Shown here: positions 43,020-51,535 of the stretch, piece after piece
How the letters are laid out: each line of letters opens with the position of its first letter
Numbering within the stretch: the stretch's first letter is position 1
Assembly: GCA_041861885.1 (NCBI GenBank)
Contig: JBGVUE010000001.1
Coordinates: 2,034,001-2,098,000, forward strand
Direction of reading: 5' to 3'
Source: Haloimpatiens sp. FM7315
GTDB lineage: Bacteria > Bacillota > Clostridia > Clostridiales > Clostridiaceae
Length of the DNA: 64,000 nt
The notes under the pieces: generated by a model
What the model was told of the DNA's origin: nothing
Databases searched by the model: none
Seen by the model: only the letters and a program-made list of their open reading frames with translations
Position numbers and translations under genes: made by a program

Positions 43020-44303
43020 TTATCTATCGCCTAAAGTTACAAATGGACTTAATTGATTTGCCCCTTTGTAAGGTGTTATTGGTTTGCTCTTATAAGGCAT
43101 TCCATTAAATTTATAGATGAATCTAAATACCTGCTCATCATATAAAAATCTTACATGGATAGAAACATCTGAAGTTGGTGCTTTCTTATCAATTCCAATA
43201 TACTGTGTTGGGTCAGCTAAAATAATATCTCCTTTTTTACCAAGAGGTGAACACTGCTCTATTGGAATTATTGGTCTATTAAGTAATGTTGAATATTGAG
43301 AAGTTGCAGCTCCACCAGAAGGCATAAATACAGGTGCTCCTCCAGTTCCAATATTAAGGGCCATAGTGTAAAGCTGTGGTTCTATCTCCTGATTTATATA
43401 CCATACAGCATTTGCTCTAAGTCTTGCTGGCATTGAACTCCACATCTTTAGAATGTTTTCATACTTAATAGTTCCTGCTGTTTGGTCTTTTTCTTTCGGC
43501 ACAGTAACCAATGCATTAGAATTAAGTATTCCCATAGGCATTCCAACACCACTACCATTAATTATGGCATCATCAATCTTAAAGCTCATTTCATCTGCAT
43601 AAGCTTGCCTTACTATAGCTTCAAGTGCAGTAGTGTCCTGAAGTAAATCATCTGTTACATAGCAAAGTGCCAAAAGCTTTTGAAGTGACATTTCAATCTC
43701 CTTAAACTTTGGTTTGCTTTGAGCTGCTGTTTCAGCTTCAGCTACCCAATAAGCCTGAACTCCACCCCATCTTGAGCCGTTTGCTCTGCTGTTTTCATCA
43801 ATTCCAAGTGCTCTAAGTCTATTTGTATTAGCACCTATTGGAATCATTCTAATTCTGTTTGCCACTTGGCTTTGAGTCATCATAGATTCAAATAAATCAT
43901 TGATAAAATCATTTTCTAGAAGGAAACCACCTTCTGAAGCTACACTTTCATTTAAGCCTGTAGCTGAGTTTTGATAAGTTAATCTATTATCCATTCTTCC
44001 ACCTGGACTTGATGCTTTAGCGACAGCACCTAAAAACTCACCCATGTTCTTCCACTTCTTTTCATTGTGGTCTTTTGGCTGAGCGTATATTGGTTCATTT
44101 ACTGGTGTTTGTGCTTGCTTTTGTCTTTCTGCATCCATGGCATCTATTTCCTTTTGTGCTTCAATTTTGGCTTTATGAGCCTTTATCTCCGCAAGTTTTG
44201 CATTTATTTGTTCTGCTGTTGCATCCTCTTTATTTATAAGATTTTTAGATTCTGTTTCTAAATTTGATAACTGTGCTAATAGCTCTTTCATTTTCTCTGA
44301 CAT
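43020..44303 (-). CDS. Major capsid protein (HK97 family)
   Basis: 427 residues. An N-terminal coiled scaffold-like delta region (about 1-105, SEKMKELLAQLSNLETES) is followed by the HK97 fold: ASEGGFLLENDFINDLFE (N-arm), TDDLLQDTTALEAIVRQAYAD (spine helix region), DDAIINGSGVGMPMGIL (E-loop end) and the P-domain/A-domain core. The delta part is expected to be cut by the neighbouring protease before maturation. Confidence 0.93.
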   Translation of the reverse strand: MSEKMKELLAQLSNLETESKNLINKEDATAEQINAKLAEIKAHKAKIEAQKEIDAMDAERQKQAQTPVNEPIYAQPKDHNEKKWKNMGEFLGAVAKASSPGGRMDNRLTYQNSATGLNESVASEGGFLLENDFINDLFESMMTQSQVANRIRMIPIGANTNRLRALGIDENSRANGSRWGGVQAYWVAEAETAAQSKPKFKEIEMSLQKLLALCYVTDDLLQDTTALEAIVRQAYADEMSFKIDDAIINGSGVGMPMGILNSNALVTVPKEKDQTAGTIKYENILKMWSSMPARLRANAVWYINQEIEPQLYTMALNIGTGGAPVFMPSGGAATSQYSTLLNRPIIPIEQCSPLGKKGDIILADPTQYIGIDKKAPTSDVSIHVRFLYDEQVFRFIYKFNGMPYKSKPITPYKGANQLSPFVTLGDR

Positions 44304-44342
44304 CTACATTACCTTCCTTTCAATTTTTAAATAATAAATGCC

Positions 44343-45098
44343 CTAAAGTTCACACTCTAAGGCAAGTTTGGATTTTAATAATTCAATTTTTTCTTCATCT
44401 TTATGAGTTTCTTTAAACCTTTGATTATACTGTTTTATAAAATCTCTAGTTCTGTTATTAACGCTATTTTGAATAGCAAACCTACTAAACATAAATGAAT
44501 TTTCTACTGGTTCTGTATCGCTATCCTCTTTATTTTCTGTATAAAGCATTCCATCTACAAAGCCTTCACTTACAGCTTTTTTAGCACTCATCCATGTTTC
44601 TTCATCCATCATCTGAGATATTTTTGCTCTAGATTTTTTAGTTTTAAGCTGATACGCATTTATTATAGTATCTTTAACTTCATCAAGCACATCAGCACCA
44701 TGTCTTAAATCCTTAGCTTCACCTTGAAAGTTTCCCCATGGATTATGAATCATCAATATTGAAGTTGGAGACATTAATATTTCATCTCCTGCCATGGCTA
44801 TAACAGAAGCAGCTGAAATTGCAACACCATCTATTTTTACTTTAACCTTACCCTTGTGTTCCTTTAATGCTGTGTAAATTCTTGAAGCAGCGTATACATC
44901 TCCGCCATAGGAATTGACCCACACATTTATGTCTTTACCTTTGTACTGAGCAAGTTCAGCCATAAATCCCTTTGGAGTCACATTCTCAACTCCAAATAGC
45001 ATAGACCAAAAGTCATCATCCATAGCAATATCCCCATCAATCCTAAGTTCTATCTCCTCCTCATTTTCTTCACTGTTTTTAAAATTCCAAAATGGCAT
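44343..45098 (-). CDS. ClpP-like prohead protease
   Basis: 251 residues from ATG 45096-45098 (MPFWNFKNSEEN) behind GGAGGG. It has the ClpP/S14 fold with VNSYGGDVYAASRIY (oxyanion loop), VAISAASVIAMAG (nucleophilic Ser) and MIHNPWG (His). Such proteases process the capsid delta domain during head assembly. It overlaps the portal gene slightly in the longer frame, which I do not prefer. Confidence 0.92.
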   Translation of the reverse strand: MPFWNFKNSEENEEEIELRIDGDIAMDDDFWSMLFGVENVTPKGFMAELAQYKGKDINVWVNSYGGDVYAASRIYTALKEHKGKVKVKIDGVAISAASVIAMAGDEILMSPTSILMIHNPWGNFQGEAKDLRHGADVLDEVKDTIINAYQLKTKKSRAKISQMMDEETWMSAKKAVSEGFVDGMLYTENKEDSDTEPVENSFMFSRFAIQNSVNNRTRDFIKQYNQRFKETHKDEEKIELLKSKLALECEL

Positions 45099-45099
45099 C

Positions 45100-46365
45100 T
45101 TATCGCTTCCCTCCACTAATTAAGTTAAATACTTCTTCCCTTAGCGCCTTAATCTGTTCTTCTTCTTTTCCTGCTTCACCCATATTGAGAGGCTCCAAAT
45201 AAATATCTCCATTAGGTATTGGATTCATGTTTTCAAGTCTTCTTATATCATTAACAGATAACCATCCCCACTGTCTTCCTTGGGCATAAGCTTCATATCT
45301 AGATTTAATATCTCCACGAAGTAGTCCACTAATATTAAACTCAAAATATCTGTTTTTTCTTCTTGATTCCTTTGATAATAGCTGCAAGTTTAAGTTCTCC
45401 TCCCAACGCTTAAACCAAGGGAGCATAGTGTAAACTATAAACTCAAGACTTTGGTGTTCAATATTGTTATTAGTAGATCTTGTTAAATCCTGCACCAAGT
45501 GAAGAGGCATTCTAAAAATTCTACACACATCTTCTATTCTGAATCTCTTAGATTCTAAAAACTGTGCATCTGTAAGCTTCATGGTTATTTCCTTAAACTG
45601 TCCTCCACCTTCAAGTATCATTGGAACTCCTGCATTAGAAAGTCCTGTGTAGTTTTTCTTAATATCCTTTTTAAGTCTTTGAAAGGCTTCATCTCCAAGC
45701 TCATTAGGATACTGAAATATTCCACTGGTTGAGGCCCTGTTGTGATAAAAGTTCCTTTCAAACTTATCCTGAGATAATCCAATATCAATAGTAAGTGCTG
45801 CATAACTAAGCGGTGTTATTCCTATATAACCATCTAAAGTAAGTCCAGGAATATGAAGTATTTCGTCTCTTGTTTTTGGTTCTTGTTTTCCATCTATAAA
45901 ATAAAGGAGCCTTCCTGTAGCTTTATCTATATCAATTCTTACTCTATCCCATGATATAGGTCTAAGCTCTAAAAGCTCTCCATGCATATTAAAAACCTTT
46001 TGTGCTATAAAGTTTCCACCAAGGTTTATATTTGTCATTCCAAACTCTTTAAATTGAACTGGTGTCATCTCTGCATTTGGTGCATAATGAAGCAAGTCAT
46101 ATTCAGCAGTATCTGTAACTTGATGTCTATTCCCCTTATCATCTTTCTCATAAAGAAGTAATGGACAGCTTGCCAAGGTTTCAGATAAAACTCTATTACA
46201 GGCAAACACAGCTGAAAAACTCATAGCTGTATCTGTATCAATTCTTAAATTGTTATCTGTAGGAACTTCTTCTCCACTTAAAAAGTCCTCAGAATATTTC
46301 TGAAGAACTTCAAATAGTGCATTTTGTGGAGTCATAAATAATTTCACTCTATCTCTAAATTTCAA
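45100..46365 (-). CDS. Portal protein (HK97 family)
   Basis: 421 residues from a TTG at 46363-46365 behind AGGAGGTG. It has AVFACNRVLSETLASCPLLLYE, then IPGLTLDGYIGITPLSYA and RTSGIFQYP-type (STSGIFQYP) blocks, as in phage_portal family members. The dodecamer forms the DNA entry channel and docks terminase. Confidence 0.92.
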   Translation of the reverse strand: MKFRDRVKLFMTPQNALFEVLQKYSEDFLSGEEVPTDNNLRIDTDTAMSFSAVFACNRVLSETLASCPLLLYEKDDKGNRHQVTDTAEYDLLHYAPNAEMTPVQFKEFGMTNINLGGNFIAQKVFNMHGELLELRPISWDRVRIDIDKATGRLLYFIDGKQEPKTRDEILHIPGLTLDGYIGITPLSYAALTIDIGLSQDKFERNFYHNRASTSGIFQYPNELGDEAFQRLKKDIKKNYTGLSNAGVPMILEGGGQFKEITMKLTDAQFLESKRFRIEDVCRIFRMPLHLVQDLTRSTNNNIEHQSLEFIVYTMLPWFKRWEENLNLQLLSKESRRKNRYFEFNISGLLRGDIKSRYEAYAQGRQWGWLSVNDIRRLENMNPIPNGDIYLEPLNMGEAGKEEEQIKALREEVFNLISGGKR

Positions 46366-46376
46366 AGCAACACCTC

Positions 46377-47927
46377 CTAATCCAGTAGACTTCTCATACC
46401 ACGTTTTTCGTAGATATTTTCCTTCATTTCTTTTCTGACTGCTCTATCTAAAGCCATAATAAGTGCTACCACACCATCTATTTTTTCAGTGGATTTTTCT
46501 TTATCAGGCTTTATGTTTCCAGCAGGATCAGTTCTAACATATACGTTATCCATCATCCAAGATAAAACTGGATGTCCTCCATGTGCTATCTTCTGCTCTA
46601 AGGTCACTTTCATAAGCTCTTTAGTTGGTGGACTCATATCCTTGTAACCCTGACCAAAAGGAACCACTGTAAAGCCTAATCCTTCAAGGTTCTGAACCAT
46701 CTGCACGGCTCCCCAGCGGTCAAAGGCTATTTGTTTTATGTTATATTTCTTCCCTAAATCCTCTATAAAGCTTTCAATAAATCCGTAGTGAATAACATTT
46801 CCTTCTGTAGTTTTAAGAAAGCCTTGTTTTGCCCATACATCATAAGGAACATGGTCACGTCTAACTCTTAGCTTTAAGTTTTCTTCTGGTATCCAAAAGT
46901 AAGGAAGCACATAATATTTATCATCCTCAGCTGTTGGTGGAAAAATTAACACAAAAGCTGTTATATCATTGGTGCTTGAAAGGTCAAGTCCACCATAGCA
47001 TTCTCTGCCTTTTAGCTTTTCAGGGTTAACTTCAAAAGAGCATTTATCCCATATGTCCATAGGCATCCATCTTACTGATTGCTTTACCCATTGATTTAAT
47101 CTAAGCTGACGGAAGATGTTTTCTTCAGCTGGATTTTCCTTTGCACTATTAAAAGCATCTCTAACCTTTTCAATAGGTATGGTATGCCCAAGTGAAGGAT
47201 TAGCTTTGTACCAATTCTCCTCTAAGCTCCAATCTTCTTCATCCTTTGTTCCATATATAACTGGATAAAAAGTAGGATCATTCTTTTTGCCTCTTAAAAT
47301 ATCCTCAGCTTTTTGATGCACCTCATAACATATTGAATTTCTATCAGTTCCAGCGGTAGTAATTAAAAAGAACAGTGGCTGCATTCTTGCATCTCCACTG
47401 CCCTTTGTCATAACATCAAATAATTCTCTATTTGGCTGTGCATGAAGTTCATCAAATATAACCCCGTGAACATTAAGCCCATGCTTTGAAAATGCCTCTG
47501 AGGATAAAACTTGATAATAGCTTCCTGTAGGCATATATACTAATCTCTTTTGAGATATTATAGGCTTTATTCTTTTCTTAAGTGCTGGGCATTGGTCTAC
47601 CATATCTACAGCTACATCAAATACGATTGAAGCTTGTGCTCTATCTGCGGCACATCCATAAACCTCAGCTCCCCACTCATTATCTGCACAAGTAAGGTAA
47701 AGTGCTACAGCTGCGGCTATTTCTGATTTACCATTCTTCTTAGGTATCTCAACATAAGCTGTGTTATATTGCCTAAAGCCATTATCTTTAACTGTTCCAA
47801 AAATATCAGTAATTATTTTATCCTGCCAAGGAAGTAAATCAAAAGGAACTCCATGCCATACTCCTTTGGTATGCTTAAGATTATTTATAAATCTTACAGC
47901 TCTTTCCGCTTTCATTGCATCAAACAT
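46377..47927 (-). CDS. terL: Terminase large subunit (Terminase_1)
   Basis: 516 residues from ATG 47925-47927 with AGGGTGGTGA in front; the ATG overlaps the TGA of terS. ATPase: VEIPKKNGKSEIAAA (Walker A), VIFDELHAQPN (Walker B), TTAGTDRNSI (coupling). Nuclease: GGLDLSSTNDITAF (D) and the late D-rich part around QIAFDRWGAVQM. It cuts and packages concatemeric DNA. The relatives fit the HK97-like cos group. Confidence 0.95.
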   Translation of the reverse strand: MFDAMKAERAVRFINNLKHTKGVWHGVPFDLLPWQDKIITDIFGTVKDNGFRQYNTAYVEIPKKNGKSEIAAAVALYLTCADNEWGAEVYGCAADRAQASIVFDVAVDMVDQCPALKKRIKPIISQKRLVYMPTGSYYQVLSSEAFSKHGLNVHGVIFDELHAQPNRELFDVMTKGSGDARMQPLFFLITTAGTDRNSICYEVHQKAEDILRGKKNDPTFYPVIYGTKDEEDWSLEENWYKANPSLGHTIPIEKVRDAFNSAKENPAEENIFRQLRLNQWVKQSVRWMPMDIWDKCSFEVNPEKLKGRECYGGLDLSSTNDITAFVLIFPPTAEDDKYYVLPYFWIPEENLKLRVRRDHVPYDVWAKQGFLKTTEGNVIHYGFIESFIEDLGKKYNIKQIAFDRWGAVQMVQNLEGLGFTVVPFGQGYKDMSPPTKELMKVTLEQKIAHGGHPVLSWMMDNVYVRTDPAGNIKPDKEKSTEKIDGVVALIMALDRAVRKEMKENIYEKRGMRSLLD

Positions 47928-48400
47928 CACTTCACCACCCTAAGCATTTCCTCCATTGGGTCCTCAGAACTTCCCTCTGCTGTAGACACAGATATTCTTG
48001 ACCTTGCAGCAGGAGTGAGTCCAAACTCTGAACAAAAGTCCTTCATAATTTTTAGATAAGTCTGAGCAATGGATACCTGAGGAACTTGCTGTATATAACC
48101 AGATGGTGTTTTAAAAATAGTACCGTGTTTTGTTAGAAACTCTTCTGCTTCCTTCCACCTTGCATAGGCTTGACAGTAACCTGCAAAAGCTGCATTATCT
48201 ACCTGAGTTAAGATACCTATAGCTTCTAAAGTCTTACTCATACGTCTCCACTCTTTTTTAGCCTCAGGCTCTAGCCAAGTTGGGCATTTAGGAGCCTTCT
48301 TTTCAGGCTTTGGTTCATTTGTATTAAGCGGTCTTTTTCCTGGATTTCCTTCAAGAACTTTAATTGCTGTAGGCTTTGGTTTTCTTCCTCTTTGTGCCAT
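47927..48400 (-). CDS. terS: Terminase small subunit (P27 family)
   Basis: 157 residues from ATG 48398-48400 behind AAAAAGGAGGTGAT. P27-family pattern: GRKPKPTAIKVLEGNPGKRP, then CPTWLEPEAKKEWRRM and TYLKIMKDFCSEFGLTPAAR. It recognises the packaging site. The stop is coupled with terL. Confidence 0.92.
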   Translation of the reverse strand: MAQRGRKPKPTAIKVLEGNPGKRPLNTNEPKPEKKAPKCPTWLEPEAKKEWRRMSKTLEAIGILTQVDNAAFAGYCQAYARWKEAEEFLTKHGTIFKTPSGYIQQVPQVSIAQTYLKIMKDFCSEFGLTPAARSRISVSTAEGSSEDPMEEMLRVVK

Positions 48401-48426
48401 AGGTATCACCTCCTTTTTCCACTAGC

Positions 48427-48453
48427 TAAAAAAGAGCCTACAATTGTAGACCC
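48427..48453 (-). terminator. Terminator before terS
   Basis: The minus strand has gtctacaattgtaggc (6-bp self-complementary core) followed by TCTTTTTTAG, 16 bp after the zinc-ribbon gene stop. Confidence 0.6.
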
Positions 48454-48468
48454 TTAATCTTTTTCATT

Positions 48469-48669
48469 TTAACCTTTTATACCCTTGTAATTGCCTTTTT
48501 TAATCTGTTCATGTTCAGCTTCTACAGCTTCCTTATAATCACTTTGTTCCCGTTCTTTATCCTTGCAGACCATGCAAATGCATTCCTCATTGTACATGGA
48601 CATTATTCTGCCACTTTTTAAGCTGCCACCACAGCGGTCACAAGTTTCTTGAGTAAAAAATCTATCCAT
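48469..48669 (-). CDS. Small zinc-ribbon protein
   Basis: 66 residues with CDRCGGSL and CICMVCKDKE, two CxxC pairs of a zinc ribbon, then a charged helix. A GTG at 48681 is an alternative start. It overlaps the upstream gene end by 8 bp. Phages carry such proteins near packaging genes; the role is unknown. Confidence 0.65.
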   Translation of the reverse strand: MDRFFTQETCDRCGGSLKSGRIMSMYNEECICMVCKDKEREQSDYKEAVEAEHEQIKKGNYKGIKG

Positions 48670-49414
48670 TTGCCTGAGCACTTCCTTCCTGTGTTACTTT
48701 TCTAAAAGCACCGCTACCTTCAAGATTTGAAAGAAGTGTTTTCCTTATATCTTTATAACGACTTCCATTCATACCAAGGCGAGTGAGCCAAGTTCTGAAT
48801 GCATATTTAGGATTATCTTCCTGAGCTTGCTTAAAAGAGGTGTGTTTTAGCTTTTGGGCGTTTACATTTATTAAAGATGCAAGTTCCATAAATGCAGACA
48901 TTTTTTCATGGCTTAGGTTTTCACCTAATAGCTTAAAGGTAAAGGTTCCTTTTTCAAAATTAAAGGTTACGCCTTTGCAGCCATCCACTCCAACTTCAGT
49001 AATAGCTTCTTGGAATTCTTCTAAAGTTTCTGTTTGCTTTAAATTCAAATTTTCTATAAAGGCTTCTTCAATAAAAGTTTCTTTTAGTTCGAGGGCTTTA
49101 AAAATTAGCTGCTGCTTACTGTAAAGCATATTTAAAATATTCATTAGTGTTTTTCCTGTATGTTCTCCGAATGGAATTTCTAAATCAAAATTATCAATAG
49201 CTGTATCTTCTATTTTTTCTTCAGGATACTCTCCATTTAAAATTTCATCAATTGTAACCACCATACCTTGTAAATTTGTAATATCTCCATGTATATCTAT
49301 TGTATATGTTTCTGCTTCAGTTTTAACTTCATAAGAAAAGCTTGGTGCTCCAAGATACTTTGCTGTAACACCTAAAGCTTCACTTAAAGTTTTAACTATT
49401 TCTTTTCTATCCAT
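48662..49414 (-). CDS. Amidoligase-cluster protein sharing its C-terminal domain with the amidoligase
   Basis: 250 residues from ATG 49412-49414 (MDRKEIVKTLSEALG) behind AGGGAGGA. The N-terminal part (TYTIDIHGDITNLQGMVV) is family-unknown. The last 45 residues (PKYAFRTWLTRLGMNGSRYK-DIRKTLLSNLEGSGAFR) align with the end of the amidoligase at 50536-51459 (PKFAMRTWLNRIGFIGEEFK, HLIKHLQGSAAWR). The shared tail suggests common binding, for example to the same partner. A leader element (49427-49475) precedes it. Confidence 0.65.
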   Translation of the reverse strand: MDRKEIVKTLSEALGVTAKYLGAPSFSYEVKTEAETYTIDIHGDITNLQGMVVTIDEILNGEYPEEKIEDTAIDNFDLEIPFGEHTGKTLMNILNMLYSKQQLIFKALELKETFIEEAFIENLNLKQTETLEEFQEAITEVGVDGCKGVTFNFEKGTFTFKLLGENLSHEKMSAFMELASLINVNAQKLKHTSFKQAQEDNPKYAFRTWLTRLGMNGSRYKDIRKTLLSNLEGSGAFRKVTQEGSAQANG

Positions 49415-49426
49415 CTTCATTCCTCC

Positions 49427-49475
49427 CTGTGTTTTGGTAGTTACATATATCACTCTAAACACAGTTAATAGCAAG
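49427..49475 (-). promoter_or_regulatory. Leader element 1 (covarying stem, TAGAGTGATATATG core)
   Basis: On the minus strand: CTTGCTATTA, arm CTGTGTTT, TAGAGTGATATATG, spacer, arm AAACACAG, then the GGGAGG ribosome binding site. Also readable as a promoter: TTGCTA, 17-bp spacer, GATATA. Two relatives lie at 49856-49903 and 51467-51525. Confidence 0.6.
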
Positions 49476-49501
49476 TAGTTTGTATAAAATATTTTAAGAA
49501 G

Positions 49502-49522
49502 AAAACAGGCCCTTCAGCCTGC
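49502..49522 (-). terminator. Weak terminator after the 103-residue gene
   Basis: caggc/gcctg stem with a short loop and TTTTCTTC on the minus strand. Confidence 0.45.
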
Positions 49523-49528
49523 TTCTCC

Positions 49529-49840
49529 TTACTTTTCAATTGCTGTATATCTTGGGTATGTGTAGCCTTCTGAATCTACTAAAAGGCTTTTCTTTGTTTT
49601 TGTATTCTTAACCCTTATGCATCTTAGTTCTCCCTTTTCATTGCAGCCTCCATCTTCTTTTGTTATCCAAGACTGGTCTTTGCAAAAGTCCTTTTCAAAT
49701 TCTCTAAACTCTTCATCGCTAAGTTCAATTTCCTTTGTAACTTCGTAGGCTGTTCCTTTTGCTCCATCCTTCTTAGCTTCTTTTATAAGTTCTTTAAGCT
49801 CACTTAAATTTAAAACCTTTCTTCCAAATAATGCTTTCAT
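49529..49840 (-). CDS. Small acidic/basic phage protein of the amidoligase cluster
   Basis: 103 residues (MKALFGRKVLNLSELKELIK...SYGYTYPRYTAIEK-type ending) with no family I know. TTGGAGGTAAG precedes the ATG and a leader element (49856-49903) lies upstream. It sits between the two genes that share a C-terminal domain and probably belongs to the same pathway or complex. Confidence 0.6.
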   Translation of the reverse strand: MKALFGRKVLNLSELKELIKEAKKDGAKGTAYEVTKEIELSDEEFREFEKDFCKDQSWITKEDGGCNEKGELRCIRVKNTKTKKSLLVDSEGYTYPRYTAIEK

Positions 49841-49855
49841 TTTCTTACCTCCAAG

Positions 49856-49903
49856 TGTGTTTTTGTTATACCATATATCACTCTAAAAACACATAATAGC
49901 AAG
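49856..49903 (-). promoter_or_regulatory. Leader element 2
   Basis: CTTGCTATTA, arm TGTGTTTTT, TAGAGTGATATATG, spacer, arm AAAAACACA on the minus strand. The 9-bp arms differ from those of element 1 but still pair. Confidence 0.6.
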
Positions 49904-49910
49904 GTAATTC

Positions 49911-50090
49911 TTAAAGTTCATAAATATTATTTTCACTTATAGCCTCAGCACTCACTTTCAATGCTTCTTCAATAAAACCTATATCAAAACTGGAAACTAT
50001 GTATCCGTCTTCTACTATTTTCAAATATCTTTCACTAGGAAGATTTAAGTTAATTCTATCTTTTATTTTGTCGGTCATGATATAAATCAT
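49911..50090 (-). CDS. Small phage protein (59 aa)
   Basis: An ORF not previously long enough to stand out: MIYIMTDKIKDRINLNLPSE...ISENNIYEL, from ATG 50088-50090, 5 bp after the stop of the cyclotransferase gene. A second ATG at 50078 is possible. It is acidic, helix-strand-helix by eye, and of unknown function. Confidence 0.5.
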   Translation of the reverse strand: MIYIMTDKIKDRINLNLPSERYLKIVEDGYIVSSFDIGFIEEALKVSAEAISENNIYEL

Positions 50091-50095
50091 AGCAG

Positions 50096-50389
50096 TTACT
50101 TTTTCTCCCCCTCCAGCTCTACCTTTAAATCCTTTTTGTAATAAAAATTTGGAAACCCCTCGTAAATGTCCAAAGCTTTCTCATCCGTAGGTTTAAGTTC
50201 CCATACAAGTACTGGTACCTTTCCGCCTTTGAAGGGTTCAATAGTAGCATAAGCATTATTGGGTACTCCTTTAAACAATAACCTATAGTCTTTTAGTAGT
50301 CCTTTGCCATAAATCTTAGCTGTAGGACACCTTCTTGCCATCTGCTGAAGATTTAAATTTGAGCCATACGCAATATTTAGTTTTTTCAT
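50096..50389 (-). CDS. Gamma-glutamylcyclotransferase (GGCT/AIG2-like)
   Basis: 97 residues with the substrate loop YGSNLNLQQMARRCP and the catalytic glutamate in LDIYEGFPNFYYKK. Family members release 5-oxoproline from gamma-glutamyl groups. Beside an amidoligase it may trim or reverse gamma-glutamyl-type links (inference from known amidoligase-GGCT neighbourhoods). GGAAAGG precedes the ATG. Confidence 0.88.
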   Translation of the reverse strand: MKKLNIAYGSNLNLQQMARRCPTAKIYGKGLLKDYRLLFKGVPNNAYATIEPFKGGKVPVLVWELKPTDEKALDIYEGFPNFYYKKDLKVELEGEKK

Positions 50390-50417
50390 CTATCTATCCA
50401 TCCTTTCCAAAGAGCCT

Positions 50418-50531
50418 TTATTCTTTTGGGTTTTGCCCTGTGTTGCCTTGAAGTTTATCTCCTAGCCCATTAGCTCCTTCTACTGCCTTAAGGGCGGTAA
50501 TTCCGCCCTGTGGTTTTGTGAAGGCAGCCAC
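50418..50531 (-). CDS. Possible tiny ORF (37 aa) after the amidoligase gene
   Basis: From GTG 50529-50531, 4 bp after the amidoligase stop: AAFTKPQGGITALKAVEGAN...NPKE. Glycine-rich, no known family. It contains the GC-rich ggcgg/ccgcc dyad, so this may be RNA structure rather than a gene. Confidence 0.35.
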   Translation of the reverse strand: MAAFTKPQGGITALKAVEGANGLGDKLQGNTGQNPKE

Positions 50532-50535
50532 CTAT

Positions 50536-51459
50536 CTATGCCGCTCTCTGAAATCTCCAAGCTGCTGAGCCTTGAAGGTGTTTTATAAGGTGTTCTCTAC
50601 AATTTTTGAATTCTTCCCCAATAAAGCCTATTCTGTTAAGCCAGGTCCTCATTGCAAACTTTGGATTTTCAATCTGTGGCTTTTTACTGCTTGCACTCTT
50701 TTGGGTAAGTGCTTGATGGTTAAGGGCCAAGGCTAAAACTATATTTGACCTAATAACTCCTGCGTGCATGGTTCCATTAAACCCCCTAAGCTCAACTGTT
50801 CCTGTTCCGTTGAAAAAACTATGTAGGTTTAGGAAGTGGTATCTGCTTTCATGGTAGTGTCTTTCTCTATTTGAACCATATCCTTCGTACCAAATATCCT
50901 CAATCTGCTTCATGGTAGTAGGCTTTTTCTTATTTATCCTTTCCACCAAATCTGCATCCATCTTTTTGCAGTATCTCATTCTTTCTCTCTCAATCTGAAG
51001 GCTTTCATAAAGCAGGTCGTTCCTTGAGTAGATTATGTTTATAAAGTTTCTAATACTTCTTGGTGTATGGTCAACGCCATCAAGGTGTATGTGAATGCCT
51101 GTGCAGTTTTGCTTCTCTGAAAAGGCTCCTGCCTTTCTAAGCTTTCTTACTATCTCTTGCAAAGTTTCTATATCTTCTTTATAAGTAAGTATTGGGCTTA
51201 CTAGCTCTACACTGTATTCTTTTGTTGCTGAAACCTTCTCGCCATTTACTTTCTTTTGGGTGTAAATGCTTCCATCATACATAAGCTTCCATACTCTTCC
51301 GTCTTGTGCTGTTACCTTGTAAGTATCATAATAATCATTTTCTCTTTTTATGCTTCCTCTTAAAACTTCTGCAACAACCTTTGAAGCTTTGTTTCTTGTA
51401 ACTCCTGTCATTTCAATTTCAATTCCAAATCTTGCTTTTAAAAAATCTGTGTTTCTCAT
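50536..51459 (-). CDS. Phage amidoligase (PF12224-type, ATP-dependent amide ligase)
   Basis: 307 residues. The start RNTDFLKARFGIEIEMTGVTR carries the E-x-E metal site of the COOH-NH2 ligase/glutamine synthetase-like fold; QNCTGIHIHLDGVDH has the family HxHxD motif, and RYHFLNLHSFFNGTGTVELRGF the late catalytic strand. These enzymes form amide or isopeptide bonds from a carboxylate and an amine. The target is unknown. A leader element lies upstream and its C-terminal tail is shared with 48662-49414. Confidence 0.85.
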   Translation of the reverse strand: MRNTDFLKARFGIEIEMTGVTRNKASKVVAEVLRGSIKRENDYYDTYKVTAQDGRVWKLMYDGSIYTQKKVNGEKVSATKEYSVELVSPILTYKEDIETLQEIVRKLRKAGAFSEKQNCTGIHIHLDGVDHTPRSIRNFINIIYSRNDLLYESLQIERERMRYCKKMDADLVERINKKKPTTMKQIEDIWYEGYGSNRERHYHESRYHFLNLHSFFNGTGTVELRGFNGTMHAGVIRSNIVLALALNHQALTQKSASSKKPQIENPKFAMRTWLNRIGFIGEEFKNCREHLIKHLQGSAAWRFQRAA

Positions 51460-51466
51460 TTTGCTT

Positions 51467-51525
51467 CCCCTTTCTTAATGTGTTTTTTATCATGTACATA
51501 TATCACTCTAAAGGGGATTAATAGC
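51467..51525 (-). promoter_or_regulatory. Leader element 3, arm overlaps the ribosome binding site
   Basis: CTTGCTATTA, arm CCCCTTT, TAGAGTGATATATG, a longer spacer and arm AAAGGGG (51467-51473), which includes the ribosome binding site of the amidoligase gene. Compared with elements 1 and 2 both arms changed together. Confidence 0.6.
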
Positions 51526-51535
51526 AAGTATATTA

